A stretch of 60,000 bases of DNA, taken from Branchiostoma floridae. Its lineage: Eukaryota > Chordata > Leptocardii > Amphioxiformes > Branchiostomatidae. Below are positions 20,015-32,700 of the stretch, one piece after another. The notes beneath the pieces were generated by a model. It saw nothing but the letters and a program-made list of their open reading frames with translations, was not told the DNA's origin and made no database searches. The translations under genes and the position numbers were made by a program. Location: positions 10,958,714 to 11,018,713 of the forward strand of contig NC_049987.1 of the NCBI RefSeq assembly GCF_000003815.2. The letters are read 5' to 3'. Every line of letters begins with the position of its first letter. Positions within the stretch are counted from its first letter, which is position 1.

Positions 20015-20803
20015 CAACTTGAAGAGAGTGCAAATGTTGTTTTTAACTTACGGATTACCATAGTAACACAACAAGAGTTGTTCATAAACTAGTATTGAAA
20101 TCATTAATGTTTGTCCTGTTCTTATTTGCTAATAACTGACTGTCACAGTTATCAGTTTATTGTCACGGACAGACTCAGTTGACCTTTGTTCTTTAGTATT
20201 TTTCAACCAATGTGTTATGCTACCAATGAATCGATGTATACGTATCATATTAGAGTTGTTAGTAATATTAGTTGTTATTTTTTGTTCGAAGATATAGCTA
20301 TAAATCTAACTATATCTTGAACTAGAGATATGAATATCGACTCGTTAAAGTGTAATAATTATTGATATGTGTGTGTTTGTGCAGTATATTAGTCATACTT
20401 TTCATCAATTTGTTCCTTATTGCTAGACAGTATGCACATGCCTCACTCCTATGCTGGCTAGCTCCTCAGATATGCTATCTGTCTATTTGGTCGATTTCTA
20501 CTATTTTTCCAAAGCCATATGGTGTCTGACAAAGGGTTGTCTATTGTGTGTATTTGTCACGCTTTTCTTTTCCCCATCAATATTAGTGAACAACTTATTG
20601 GTCCCAACCTATCACATATAACTACCACCAACGTCAATATTTTCATGCGTGTCAGGGGCTTTGCTGTTTCGTTGTTTTACTGTTTTTGTTTCATTCTACA
20701 ACATGCCTGTCTTTAATTTGATTACAAAAAAATGATGTCAAGCAGTATAATGAAGGTCAAAACAATAAACGTGTGCAAGACAACGTAAGTTCATGTTAGT
20801 ATA

Positions 20804-20809
20804 TTTATT
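20804..20809 (-). terminator. Possible polyadenylation signal of the adhesion GPCR gene
   Basis: TTTATT on + reads AATAAA on the gene strand, about 0.9 kb past the receptor stop codon. The 20810-21720 stretch is AT-rich and non-coding, as expected of a 3' UTR. It lies within about 0.8 kb of the convergent Shisa-like signal. Confidence 0.4.
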
Positions 20810-21535
20810 GTCTTAATTACAAAAGGTACCTGAAATTAGTTAATTCTATATCTACTCATTCATCAGAAACTATACACATCATTGCAACATAAGGCACTTT
20901 GGTGAACACCAAACAATTCACTCAATCAAATAGGTCACAACTTTACAGTAACAGATAGAATTAAAGATTACACGTATCTAACGCCCCATAATCATTTTTC
21001 TTACTTACAGACAACATACCAAACACATTTTACATTGTAAATAAAAGTTAGGATTAAAAAGTTCATTATTTTGTACTGAATTCTGTCACTAGTTAAAAAG
21101 TGGACATTCATTCCCATTGAAGTGGGATATCCATATTATCTGTACAATATCTGATTATGTAGTATGTATAATGTTAGTAAACTTTTATAAATCAAGCCTA
21201 ACACTATTAATTCATACTTTACAAGAGCCTTCTTGAGTTTGCCTATCAAATATGTACAATTTAGGCTTTAATATGTTTTCCTATCAAGAAACCGCCGTCA
21301 TATCTTCACATGAAATAACCAGCTTTCCATGTAACATATTACGTATAATGTAGTACTCACTTAACTTCCAACATTAGATTCTATTCGATAATCAAAACTC
21401 AATATAAAAAGTGCACTATAGTACCCCAACACAAGCTTTAAATTGTACCTCTGCAACCACAACTAGCGGTATAGGTAGTACACAGTATATCGCATTACAT
21501 GTCCCAGTGCCTGGTATGGGCAAGTATCAGAAAAA

Positions 21536-21568
21536 CCAAGGAGCTTTTATCTGATAAAAGCTCCTTGG
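21536..21568. repeat. 33-bp near-perfect palindrome CCAAGGAGC...GCTCCTTGG
   Basis: CCAAGGAGCTTTTATC pairs with GATAAAAGCTCCTTGG around a single T, in the receptor's 3' region. A sister palindrome of the same design is at 42060-42086, which suggests a small dispersed hairpin family. Confidence 0.7.
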
Positions 21569-21720
21569 AAAAACATCGTAAACGATAGATGCAAAAGATA
21601 TATGCGAGTAGTACGGATCAACAAATCAAATCAATCTGTTTGTTGCTGTGCCGCAATATTGATATGTTTGACTATAGTAAACAAATAATGCTGTATTGTG
21701 GTTTAAGAATGTGTTCGTGA

Positions 21721-22134
21721 TTAAATCCGCGCCAGAGGATTGAAGGCCTCCGGAGCGTACTGGTAAGCCTCGTTGTACAGCCCAGTCTCCGCGATCTCCC
21801 GCTTGTCCTTAGCCAGGCTAGTGGTGGACTCGCCTGCAGGGAGAAATGAAAAGTAAGTGCTTGCAATCGCCAATAACATCGGATCTTAGCACTAGCTTGG
21901 AATTCACAATGAATCCCAGTTTAATTGATAACTATAGTTTACCTACATTCCCCATTTTTCATTGGTACTACAGTTGTTTTTGACAACAAAAATCTAGGCA
22001 CTGTTTGCAAAACTGTCTCCCGTAATACGAACTATAACGTTACATACTTTGCGAGAACTTGCGAACCATGGATCCGTTGCTGACTGGGGAGCTCCTTGTC
22101 CTGTTGGCTCTCATGTGGCTTCGGGTACTCCAAG
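21721..22134 (-). CDS. Receptor exons 25-26: cytosolic tail and stop
   Basis: Exon 25 (22134-22048) gives [20 protein letters not shown] then MVRKFSQ. Exon 26 (21833-21721) gives [20 protein letters not shown], then [15 protein letters not shown] and TAA at 21723-21721. The tail is short (about 80 residues), basic and Ser/Thr-rich, then Tyr-containing. A YAPE/YNEAYQY segment could be phosphorylated; no PDZ ligand is obvious. Confidence 0.85.
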
Positions 22135-25100
22135 CTAAGAAAATAATAAACAGTTAAAGTGAATAGACCGATATAGTTTACTAATGACAGTACTGCGCGC
22201 TTGAGCGACAAACACATTCAAGCAGTTGAGAAAGGAGGAATCTTGCAGCATTCAACGTGCAAATCACAGCATATCTCCTGATCCAATGTGGTATTCTCCA
22301 TGCTGTTGCTATCGCTGCTTTGTACAGATAGAGAAGAGGTTTAGAAGACCACCATCACACCAAACTTCAGCAAGACCAAGATGCAAAGTACAGAGAATGA
22401 TCAGTGCAACTCATCAGCTGCAAGGAGGAAATTCTTCGCAAGGAGGAGCAGCTAGAGCGGCACACCCACAGCACAACCAGAGTTTTTCTACGGGTACCTT
22501 CGAACACTGGCCAGGGTGAGTTATTTCGTGAGGAGGGGCAATCCGTGCTCTTCACATCAATGGAGATAGCGGAGGGGCTCCAGACCATTTGTTTTCGTTT
22601 TGATGCTGTTTTAACGTATACTGAATAGAACATAAAAGTAAGTTAACGTTTGTACAATTATCCGTATGTGTTTAGCGTACATGTAGTTTCCGTCACCTTC
22701 ACCGTTGGTTCTAAATACCGAATAAATCAATGGATGAATCAATAAATACATTAAACGTCAATTATCAAACAATAATCATCAAATCTGAATATCTTGCAAA
22801 ATACGTTTGGCAAACATACGTTTTGGAAACATGACATGTTGTAAAGCTGATAAATTGGCGTACGTACCCAGCTTCTTTTGTCAACTGTACAATATAAACA
22901 TTGTGATGTTCCCCACTTTGACTTGTAGAAGCGCCCGTACCTGTACTACCCGGTGGCGGGTTGGGACAGCAGGGGATCATCCTCCTCCAGTTGTTCTGCA
23001 CATCTTTCTTCATCACGCAGTGGAAGATGAAGATGAACAGACCTTACGTACGAAGACATAAGACAAACAGGTCATTGATAATGGCAATATACCATTATTT
23101 CTCAAAAATTGTATAATCCAAAAGATTTTCGAGTGTAGTTATCACCTTTGTAAAAAAAAAAACTGCCCATCTATATGGTGATTTGGGATTTGTACACATT
23201 GGCCGATCTTTAAGCTATGATCTCGGGATTATCAAGAGAACATCGGAATCAATATTCTCGAAAATTCATTCAAAGACAAAGCTCGTAGACTCCTCGACTG
23301 TTCTATTTTCATGCTTTGTGGCGGGTTAGTATCTGCAAAAGAAATCAGATAGCGACTTTTCGTAACCAGGGAGAAGGACGGTATTGAATCTCTCACCTTG
23401 TAGAGAGTTGAAGATAGCAAACAGGTAGTTGATGACGACGTTTGCCTCCCGGATAGCGAAGATAGCCAGTGCCCAGGTCAGGCCCAGCAGTATGGACAGT
23501 CCCACAGCACCCTTCAGCTTAGTGGCCGTGTCAGTCTTGGTGGATTTCTGCAGTCACAGTTGGAAAGAAATTTAAGAGAGTACACTGCAACATGAGCCGA
23601 ACCTGGTCGTATCGTTCATTATTTTATATGACTTGCATATCATACAGAAACAAGAGCAGAGCCTCGACTGGGCTTATACAATATATAATGGGGAACCTCT
23701 GTTTTATGCACATCGGACGGAGGTCTCCACTTTCTCGCCTCAACCAATCAGAGAATGGGGTTTACCTAAAGAAACCATTGAGGTGATTCTATGATTGGCT
23801 CACAGCTTGATAGAGGCTACACCTACACATGTGGAAAACTTAGCCCGGTTTATAAGGGCTAGAAGGAATTACTATTGCATTTGCCCGTAGGCGAGGCTTT
23901 GTGTAGGATAATTGGTTTAAGATGAAGTACTGTCACCTTAAGTTTCTTCTGGTCCTCTAGCCCCACGATGGTGCGGATCACCATGGTGAAGATGATGAAG
24001 TTCACGATGATGATGAACAGCGCGGGCGCGAGGAACGCTCCCAGGAAGGCATAGCGGGACAGCCAGCAACTACACAATGATACATGTGAACTTATTGTCT
24101 CATTTGATTATTATTATTATAAAAAATAATTTGATTGTTGTATTAAAAAAGATGTGTATATCTACTGTGGATTGTATAGCATTAGTTTCTTATGATGAAG
24201 ATGCTACCAATTGATATCTAACACATGTAATGTAGTACAAGTATGAAATTAAACCCAACGAATGTGTGAGGAAGTTCATTCTATACTTACATGCCCTCAT
24301 ACGGTCCGTAGCTTTTGTGGTCGATACCCAGGGTGATGCCAACAACAACAGCAGGAATTCCTATATGTGATACCATGGAAGGAAATCAAACAAATGATAT
24401 GAAATAATCCCAAATTAAGTTTAAACAATATTTTTCCAAACTTGTCAGGTATCATTCGTATCTATATATCAGGTACTCAGGTAACTTTTCATAGAATCCT
24501 ACAAACATACCCCATCCAGCGAGTGCCAGCTTGAACATGAAACGTTTGTAGTAGGTGTTGAAGACCTTGACCAGAGCGATGTACATGTTCAGGGCCTCCA
24601 GACCCATCCACATCATGGCGGCCAGTAGGAAGTAGTGCATCAGTACTGTTGAAGGTGGGCGGTAAAAAACACAATCAATCTAAAGGTTCAAACCATTGGC
24701 TCGATTACATACGTCGTACAATCACGGTACTATCAGAAACGGAAGGCACTACTGGAATAACTGTACGTGTGTCGTACGACATTCAGCTGTCTTGTTAAGT
24801 AAAAGACTGTCTTAGATCATTGTTGGTAGTCCATGCTGCCACAATCAGCATGAAAATTCTGCAACATAAAAAAACGTACGACGGTCTACGTCGATTGTAA
24901 TTGCCCCGTCACCTTAAACTTGATAGGGTATGGCAGCGAATAATTTAAGATGAATTGCATAATGACCAAATGAAGAAGAGCTACAAATGATACAATGAAT
25001 CGTGTTTCAGTAATAAGCAATATGTAGTGTAGCTTAGATTTTGTAGATATCCAAATAGTGGACTGTATATACTGTACTGTTTTAGTGTATATGTCTTGAT

Positions 25101-28100
25101 ATAAAGGGTAAAACGTAACTGACCTGCGAAGCTCATACAGAGCTCGTCTATCCCCAAGTCGTGTATAGATGTGAGGCTGACGAACAGCGCGTTCACCATG
25201 AACAGGGCCACACACAGGTTTATCAGGATCTTGGTAGGAGTCTCCCGGCGGACTTTCCTGTAATAAAAACAGAAATTCGACAATGAAATTTTTACAAATG
25301 TGCAACTATGTTTATCTGTGTTACACAATTGTCTTGCAGGGCTTATTGACATCGAGCGACCGGGCAGGCAGTTCAATAACATCCAGATCAGTCTGTTATG
25401 AAGTTCAGCATTTGTGTTGTTTCTTTGAAACAGACGAGGACAATTTGGCACTGCACTCAAGTTAGTTACTTATTTTAACATACAAAGTGCACACAGAAGC
25501 TAAAGGTCGTCTGGCCTCCCCGACCGAAGCCAGGTACCCATTTGTTCACCTGGGCAAAGCGAGGAAGGTTGTGTTAAGTCCCTTTCCCAAGGCACGAATT
25601 TTCGACATCGGGGCACAGAGCTGAACACTCTACCATTTATGCCACACACGACGCCAATCATTTACATCTGTCATGTGGTAATACAAAATGCTGTCTTGTT
25701 TATCTCATGGGAATACCGAAGACGTACTTGAACATCCCGAAGGTGAGAAGGCTGAGGAAGATGCCGATGAGAGACACGCCACAGCCGATATAGGAGATGA
25801 CTGACAGCGCCGTCTGGTGACCCTTGGACACCCGTGCAGAGGTACCGTACACATCCTGATGGAGGAGAGACAATGACGTTACTTACATTAAAGAAACGTA
25901 AAGTTGGGTTGGACTTTTCTTTAGGCAACACTAATAATCTTTGGACTTAAGACAAACATTTAACTTCAAACATAGCATTATGAGGCAGAGGTCTGGAAGG
26001 AAAACCAGAGTAAGGCTTAAGACTTTTAAATAACTACGTCTCTCAAGCTGCAGTTAGTTATATCAAGGTCAAGGAGGTTAAAAAACCAAGTTATTTTTAA
26101 AAAGACTATGAACAAAGACTACTGCTCATGAATATATAAAATGAAATGAAAGACGGAATGAATATAACGATATTTGCGCAAGCTGGTGAAAACATACGTA
26201 TGAGCATGAATAAAATGATACATGAACAAACTATCCATGGTACAACGTTTGAAGTTTCTGAAGGCTTCTGATCCCTACCATGAGTAGTGCAAAGTTGGTG
26301 AGATGATCACAGTAACAGTCCGTCTGTCCGTTCTCCGTCACGTCCACCCAGCAGCCTTCAGACGACCAGCCGCCCATCCCACCGTTAGTCTGCATGTCCC
26401 ACCACACACACTCCGGGTTGTCTCCATGCTGGGGAAAACAACAAACGAATGTACCCGTGGTTAAGAATAGCCTGAAAATCATACTTATCTGCAGTTCGCT
26501 TCCAGCGGGTGCTAACAGGTTAATATCAACAAGGTAGCGAATGTTGGGGGCGGACCAATGCCAACAAGAATGTATTTCAAGCTAGGCGAACGATACATGA
26601 TATCATTTATCTGTATAACAAAAGACACTGCGGCACGAAACTGGGCCTAATCTATAACCTCTATGATGCATGTATAATGACTCCGACGCTGACGCTCCCC
26701 TTCCCCATGAAATATCTCTAGTTTACGGAAGCACAAATCCTGTATGTACACAGACCTGTGTTTTCTTATATCAACCAAGCTTATGCTCAATCGGTAGTTT
26801 TGATTACAGTGTAAGCTTTGCCATAAAAGAACAAGTGAGAGATCATAAAACAGGCACAATCATGGCAAACAAGCCATTATAAAGCAGCAGATACCTAGTA
26901 GGTTTGCATCATAGGCTAGAGGATGGCAACATACCTGGACATGTGTGAAGACCAGTTTGACCGGGTCGGAGAGGTCCTTCAGCTCGAGGTGTCCGACTGT
27001 TGCCGAGATGATCCGACTGTTGAGTCGGTCTCCATCGATAACCGGCTCTTCTACCGAGTTGTGCACCAGCTGAGACACCTTGGCGGCACGCTCTAATATC
27101 TAACGGCAGAGAAAACAATGTGATTTCTAGATGGTTACCTCAAATCTTAGTCACTATGTACTATGTACTCTGGAGAGGCACCAGCGCTGCTTAATGATTT
27201 CTTCCCTAAACAAAATACAAAGAGATGCGGAGGGTGACACGCCAGTTTACATCCCAGCATGCGCACAAGAACACTCTTAATATCCCTGGCTCTCACACTG
27301 TCAGACATAGGAGAACTTTCCTTCCAACAACAGTAAGACTATGAAACAAACTACCAGAGAAAAAATAGATACCATTAGAGACAGAAATTCAAATGGGAAG
27401 TTAATTCTTTCTTCAATGTATACTGACAGCGTTCTGTCTACCATCGGCAGTCCTAATGCTGTATGCAAGTTCATATGGATAATAAAATTACAACATGCCT
27501 ATCAACTTAGACAAGTAGAATACACGGCGAAAGTTAGAAGTTTTAGGAATGTAGAATGGTATGCATGCAGATTCGTGATGTTATGTAATATTTATTCATA
27601 CTAATTTCCTTTATTGCAGTGCATGCTACTAACCTGGAATATTTTTCCATGCGGATATATTGCGAACTGCATCCTGGTCTCGCCCATTGCCCTGGCGTAC
27701 TGCACAAGGGATGCTGGGAATTCGAAAGACGCCGTGATGTCATCAATTTCCTCCGCACCAGGGACCGTCTCCTGGATTTTAACCTGTAGATATGTTTGAG
27801 AACGCAAAGAATCAAGACATGGTGTCCTTGTGCTAGATATTTTCCTTGGCACATTGCTTCAAAATCTTGACACACCGCGCTTTGCAAGTATTAAGTCTTG
27901 TTTGAATTAATGATGTCTAGTCTTGTTTGATGTCTACAAATACTTTTGATGTGGTAAAATCACAAAGTCTGGGGATTCTTGGGATAGTCTTGCATCTGTC
28001 TTGCAAAATGCACCTGTCCTTATTACCAAAGACGCTAAGATCGTCGTGAATAGTTGGTTCTATCACATCCTGCTTACTAGTAACAAGTCTACAGCGCCGA

Positions 28101-29739
28101 ATCTTACGCGGACGTACGGCAAAGATGACCGCGCCGTAACAGGTAAAACGTACCCGTCCCTGAGACAGCGTTGCCGTCATATTGGCGCCTATCTCGGAGA
28201 AGCGCAGCCCGTTGACGTCATCAGGCGCCGTGAGGTTCAGCACGAGGATGCCGACGTGTTCCGAGACTGCCCGAAACACTTCCGACTGGAAGTTCACCTT
28301 CATGGACAGGGCGCCCACAGCGTCAAGCATTCTGGAATCAAGACGAAAACATTTTGAGGACACACAATACAAAACTTACTCAAATATCTCGATTGACTCT
28401 TGTCACTGACGAAAGATAGTGGATACCGAAAACGTCTTGACGTTCTCAGAGTCTATCCACACGATTATTTGAGCAGCTGTTGTATTACATGTGTGTGTGT
28501 ATTTCATTGCATGGATAACTATCCTTCAATGACCTTTCTTTAGGACGGAACAGTGAGTGAACTTTCATTGGTTTTGCCTACGACTACCCACTCTTTGTTT
28601 TTAGGTCTAAATAAACGTTTTGTATAAAGAAATAACCAATATTTGCAAAACAAGTGTTAACTATGCTTGAAACTTACTTTTTCGTCGAGTTGAATTTGAG
28701 CTCCGCCTCAAACAGACTGCTCTCCATGGCGACTAACAGGTTACTGACGGTCTTGATGCCGTTAGCGGACGCCTCCTCACTCAGCTCGTCCAGCGACACG
28801 ATCCCGGACAGCGTGTCCACGGCGTTCTCTATCTCCCGCGGGCTGAACTCAACCGCCTGCTCCGTCAGAGAGGACAGACGGGCCGAGAGCTGGTCTACGT
28901 TTTCTGGGTGTAAAACGAGGATTTTGACTAGGATTAGTACGCTTATTCCTAACGATAAGTCAGTATCTTAGTTATTTTTGTTTTACACGTTCCAATGTTC
29001 TTTTTCTACTCTTACCTCTCATTGTAATAACAGGCCTATCAGGCACACCTCCTTCACTATAAAAGGTCATGTGCAGGTCACCGGCAAAAGCCTGTTTACC
29101 TGCTCAACGAAAAATCGACAGGAGAATCGGCAATAATCCGACCTCTTATTCCAATCTGTTTTTCTCATTTCCAGCGAATTATTCATACATTACAATTATT
29201 ATTAACCTGATTGAATCGCAATGCGATAGTCACACAGTCCAGGACAGTGGGGTTTAATGTACATTACTCGCGCTCACTCACTCGTCTTCTTTTGCACGTG
29301 GTGCATTTACTTTTTTTGTCGTTTAAAGAAATCGTAAACAGGTTCCATATATGTTTTCCTTTGTTAGCTATTCTTTGAATGGCATACACATTTATGATTA
29401 TCCATACCTATGGTAGGTTGAAACATCACCAAGTCCTCCAACAGAATGACTGAAGGAACGGTCACCCCGGGGGTGGGGAACTGTCGGTTGTCAGGGGACG
29501 GGGTGTGTTCTGCACACGGACCCTCCATGTGGTGATCGTCTGGTTGGGTTGTCGGGACATCAGCGTCCGTCGTCATTTCCGGTTCCGTTGGCATAACCGT
29601 TGTAGTGGAGGCATGTGTGGTTGTAGCTGGCGCTGTAGTGGTAGGAGTGATGTTTTCTGTTGTAGGTAATGTTGTAGAAGACGTCACAGTAGTTGTCCTT
29701 GTTGTAGTCTTTTCCTGTTCACAGAATTAGGCCAAAATG

Positions 29740-29793
<54 letters not shown>

Positions 29794-32700
29794 AGAAACA
29801 TTTATATTAAGCAGTTAAGTAAAATTAAGCTACCGACAAATGCAGGATCAACGAGAATAGACAAAAATGCAGTGTCATTTCGAATAAGAATGTTTCTGAT
29901 AAAGTTTGGCTTTCCACCAACCTGTTGAGTGGTTTGGACAGCATCCGGGGCATCTGTCGACGCCTGCGCAGTGGGTAGTCTGATGGTGGTGGTAGAGGTG
30001 GTGGGTAAGGGGGTGGGAGGCGCACCTGTGGTGAAGTCCGGGTGGTACGGACAGTCATAGATGACTGGTGCTTCCCACTCGGGACCACTAGATGAGTCCT
30101 TCGAGCTGCAGGTAAGTTAGAAAATCGCTTTAGCTATTAGCTCAAGAAATAATACACCATACTCGTACTTCTGTTATATCGCGTGTGAGCAAGTTTCAGT
30201 GTGTATTTGTTTGTGTATGTGTCAGTGCCGTTGCCAGTGCGCGAGTGTGAATGAGTGCGTGCGTGAGTGAGTGTGTGTGCATGCGTTTGTGAGTGAGTGA
30301 GTAGTTAGAGGGCGAGTGCGCAAGTGAGTGAGTGAGTGAGTGAGTGATCATTAGTACATATAAGATAACAACAAGTGGTAGATGCCCATTAATAATCAAT
30401 TCTAAGTACTGTACAAAATATATGTTTCACCAGTATCTGGAAGCCATCTTATGGGTCAGTCCGTTGATCGTGTGTGGACAGTCCAGCTCGGCGGTGTGGT
30501 TGGGCTGGGTGGCCGGCCAGGAGAACACACCGCGCGTGGTGGTCAGGTTCTCAGCTGGACACAGATCTGGAATCGGGTGAAGAAATTAAGTTATATGTTT
30601 GTGAAGCCATAACATGTGCAAGGTAGACGTACTTATTCTCCAAACTTGTAAAAGTGCACATAATGAAATAGCTCTAATGTATTGAAAATGTAAAGGAATG
30701 CATGGGTAATCTCCAAGCAGATCCTACGGTAGCATAAGATAGTATCAAAAGCTGGAGGAGGAGTGAAGCCGCTCTGAGACCTGATTGCGAAACACGTTAG
30801 CAAAACTAGTCAAATGGTCACAAGTGCTCTAGCCCATTTTACGAGGCTGCTTTGAAAATGTACAAACAAGCTTAACTTACCATAGGCACAGATGTAGCGA
30901 AAACGATCATTGCATTGTTGGTCATCCAACACGCAGGTGCCGTCTTCTCGGCATCTACAACGGAAAACAAAAATACAATGATGAGAGAGTTTTGTCACAC
31001 TTTTAGAAGCAAAAAATCTAGAAACAGAATAGAATGTTCACTGTTGTGCGAAGTGCCAAGAAATCATTACATTTTAGACATGTATGTATATGCATTGTTA
31101 CCTGATGGTAGAGCAGTCCTCCTCGCCAGCGGCACTGTCCGGCTGCCCGGTAGCCCACGGCGCGAACATCAGCTCGTTGTTGTTTGCGTCCACCCATGTT
31201 CCCTCAGTATCCCTGTCGTTTGCATCAATCCAGTAGGGAGCTAAAGGTTGTAAAAGTAAAATAATCATAACATGCACAGTTCCACTTAAAGTTTGATTAG
31301 TGTTTAGAGAAAGACGGTAATTCATTCCTTAAAGAACAGACTTTATGATTTGCAATGTATAGTTACCGTCGTAGATATCAATGTCGTTGAGAACGATCTC
31401 CTGGAAGAACAGCATGGTTGCATTGCTGTACAGGGTCGCTAGGTGGCTCCCGTTCACAGCGCATGTAGCATTGGCCTCCTCCAAAGTTTTCAAGTCTTGG
31501 AAGAACCGATAGCATGCTTGGCCCTGAGCATCACAATGCCCTATAGAAACAGGAAATACCATTTATCATTGGATGCAAATTTAGATTGTATATACTGAAA
31601 GGTTCAGTAATTCTGTTGTAAACGAAATTTTCGGTAGGAGGCGTCCTTGTAAAGGAAAACTTGACGCCGATTTTGTCAACCACTTTGCATAGACTAGCCT
31701 GGTACCATCCTATTTCTACCGGGGCTCCTTGCACTCGCTGCCCCGGTAGAAATAGGATAGTACCCAGGCTATGCATAGACCTTTGATAAATTGATTGGTG
31801 ATAATATCTAGAATACGAAAGTTATTGGGAAAAAGCAGAGTCTATCCTGTATATGAAAATAGACAAATTTCTACTTACATGGACAGACAAATGAGTCCCT
31901 TGAGATGGCTGTTAACTCCTCGCCAGCGAGACTGGTGGGAGACGCACAGGTGATCTTGTCTAACCGGACCTTGTCCGACACGTTAAGGGACCAGTCTTGG
32001 AACCAGCCGAGCGAACAGTCACACACAAGGTGGTTAGAGCTCAGCGTTCTAGTAACAACAACAAACAACAGTAAACACGATGTATTTTTGTCATTAAGCC
32101 TTTAGCAACTGAACAAATTGTACGCAGCGAAACAGGTTTGGCAGGCTGAATAAAATTTCAGAAACTTGAACTATGCGGCTCCAGATGTCTTACTGAGGGA
32201 TGGCTGCGGTGCGATAGCTAGATGTCGGTTAACTGAGAAATGCGTCCACAGTAAACACGAGGAAAGTTAAGTTAAGAACCAGGGGGGTCTAGTCAAGGAC
32301 AGGGTCTTTACAAATCGACATCCTGGCAACAAAAGGAGTAACAACAAACACGACGACATTGGTTTAGAAACCAGTGGGGTCTAGTCACAGACAAAATCGT
32401 TGGACAATGACGTCCGGTGGTAAGGTAAAAGGAATGGACTTCACTTGGTATTCCTGTTTTGGGAGGGAAACTCATATTTTACCGGACGGGTATTACTGTC
32501 TGCAGATGACATCCACGGCGAAATTAGCTAAAACTTGGCAATGACTCAGTTGATTTATGCTGGAGATTCGAAAGGCATACAAAGATAGCTTGTTCCATCT
32601 CGATCGGTTACAACATTACCTATCATATATTGTCACCTATTGTATATTATGCACATATTGTTCTGGGATCGATCACAGTAACATTGAACACCACCCACCG

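Noticed and set aside
22226-22628. Two overlapping open frames on + in a receptor intron
   Set aside because: Possibly a transposon or retroposed relic (frames shift and stop), but no recognisable protein could be named.
29737-29928. Polyhistidine open frame
   Set aside because: It is simply the (ATC)n repeat read in one frame.
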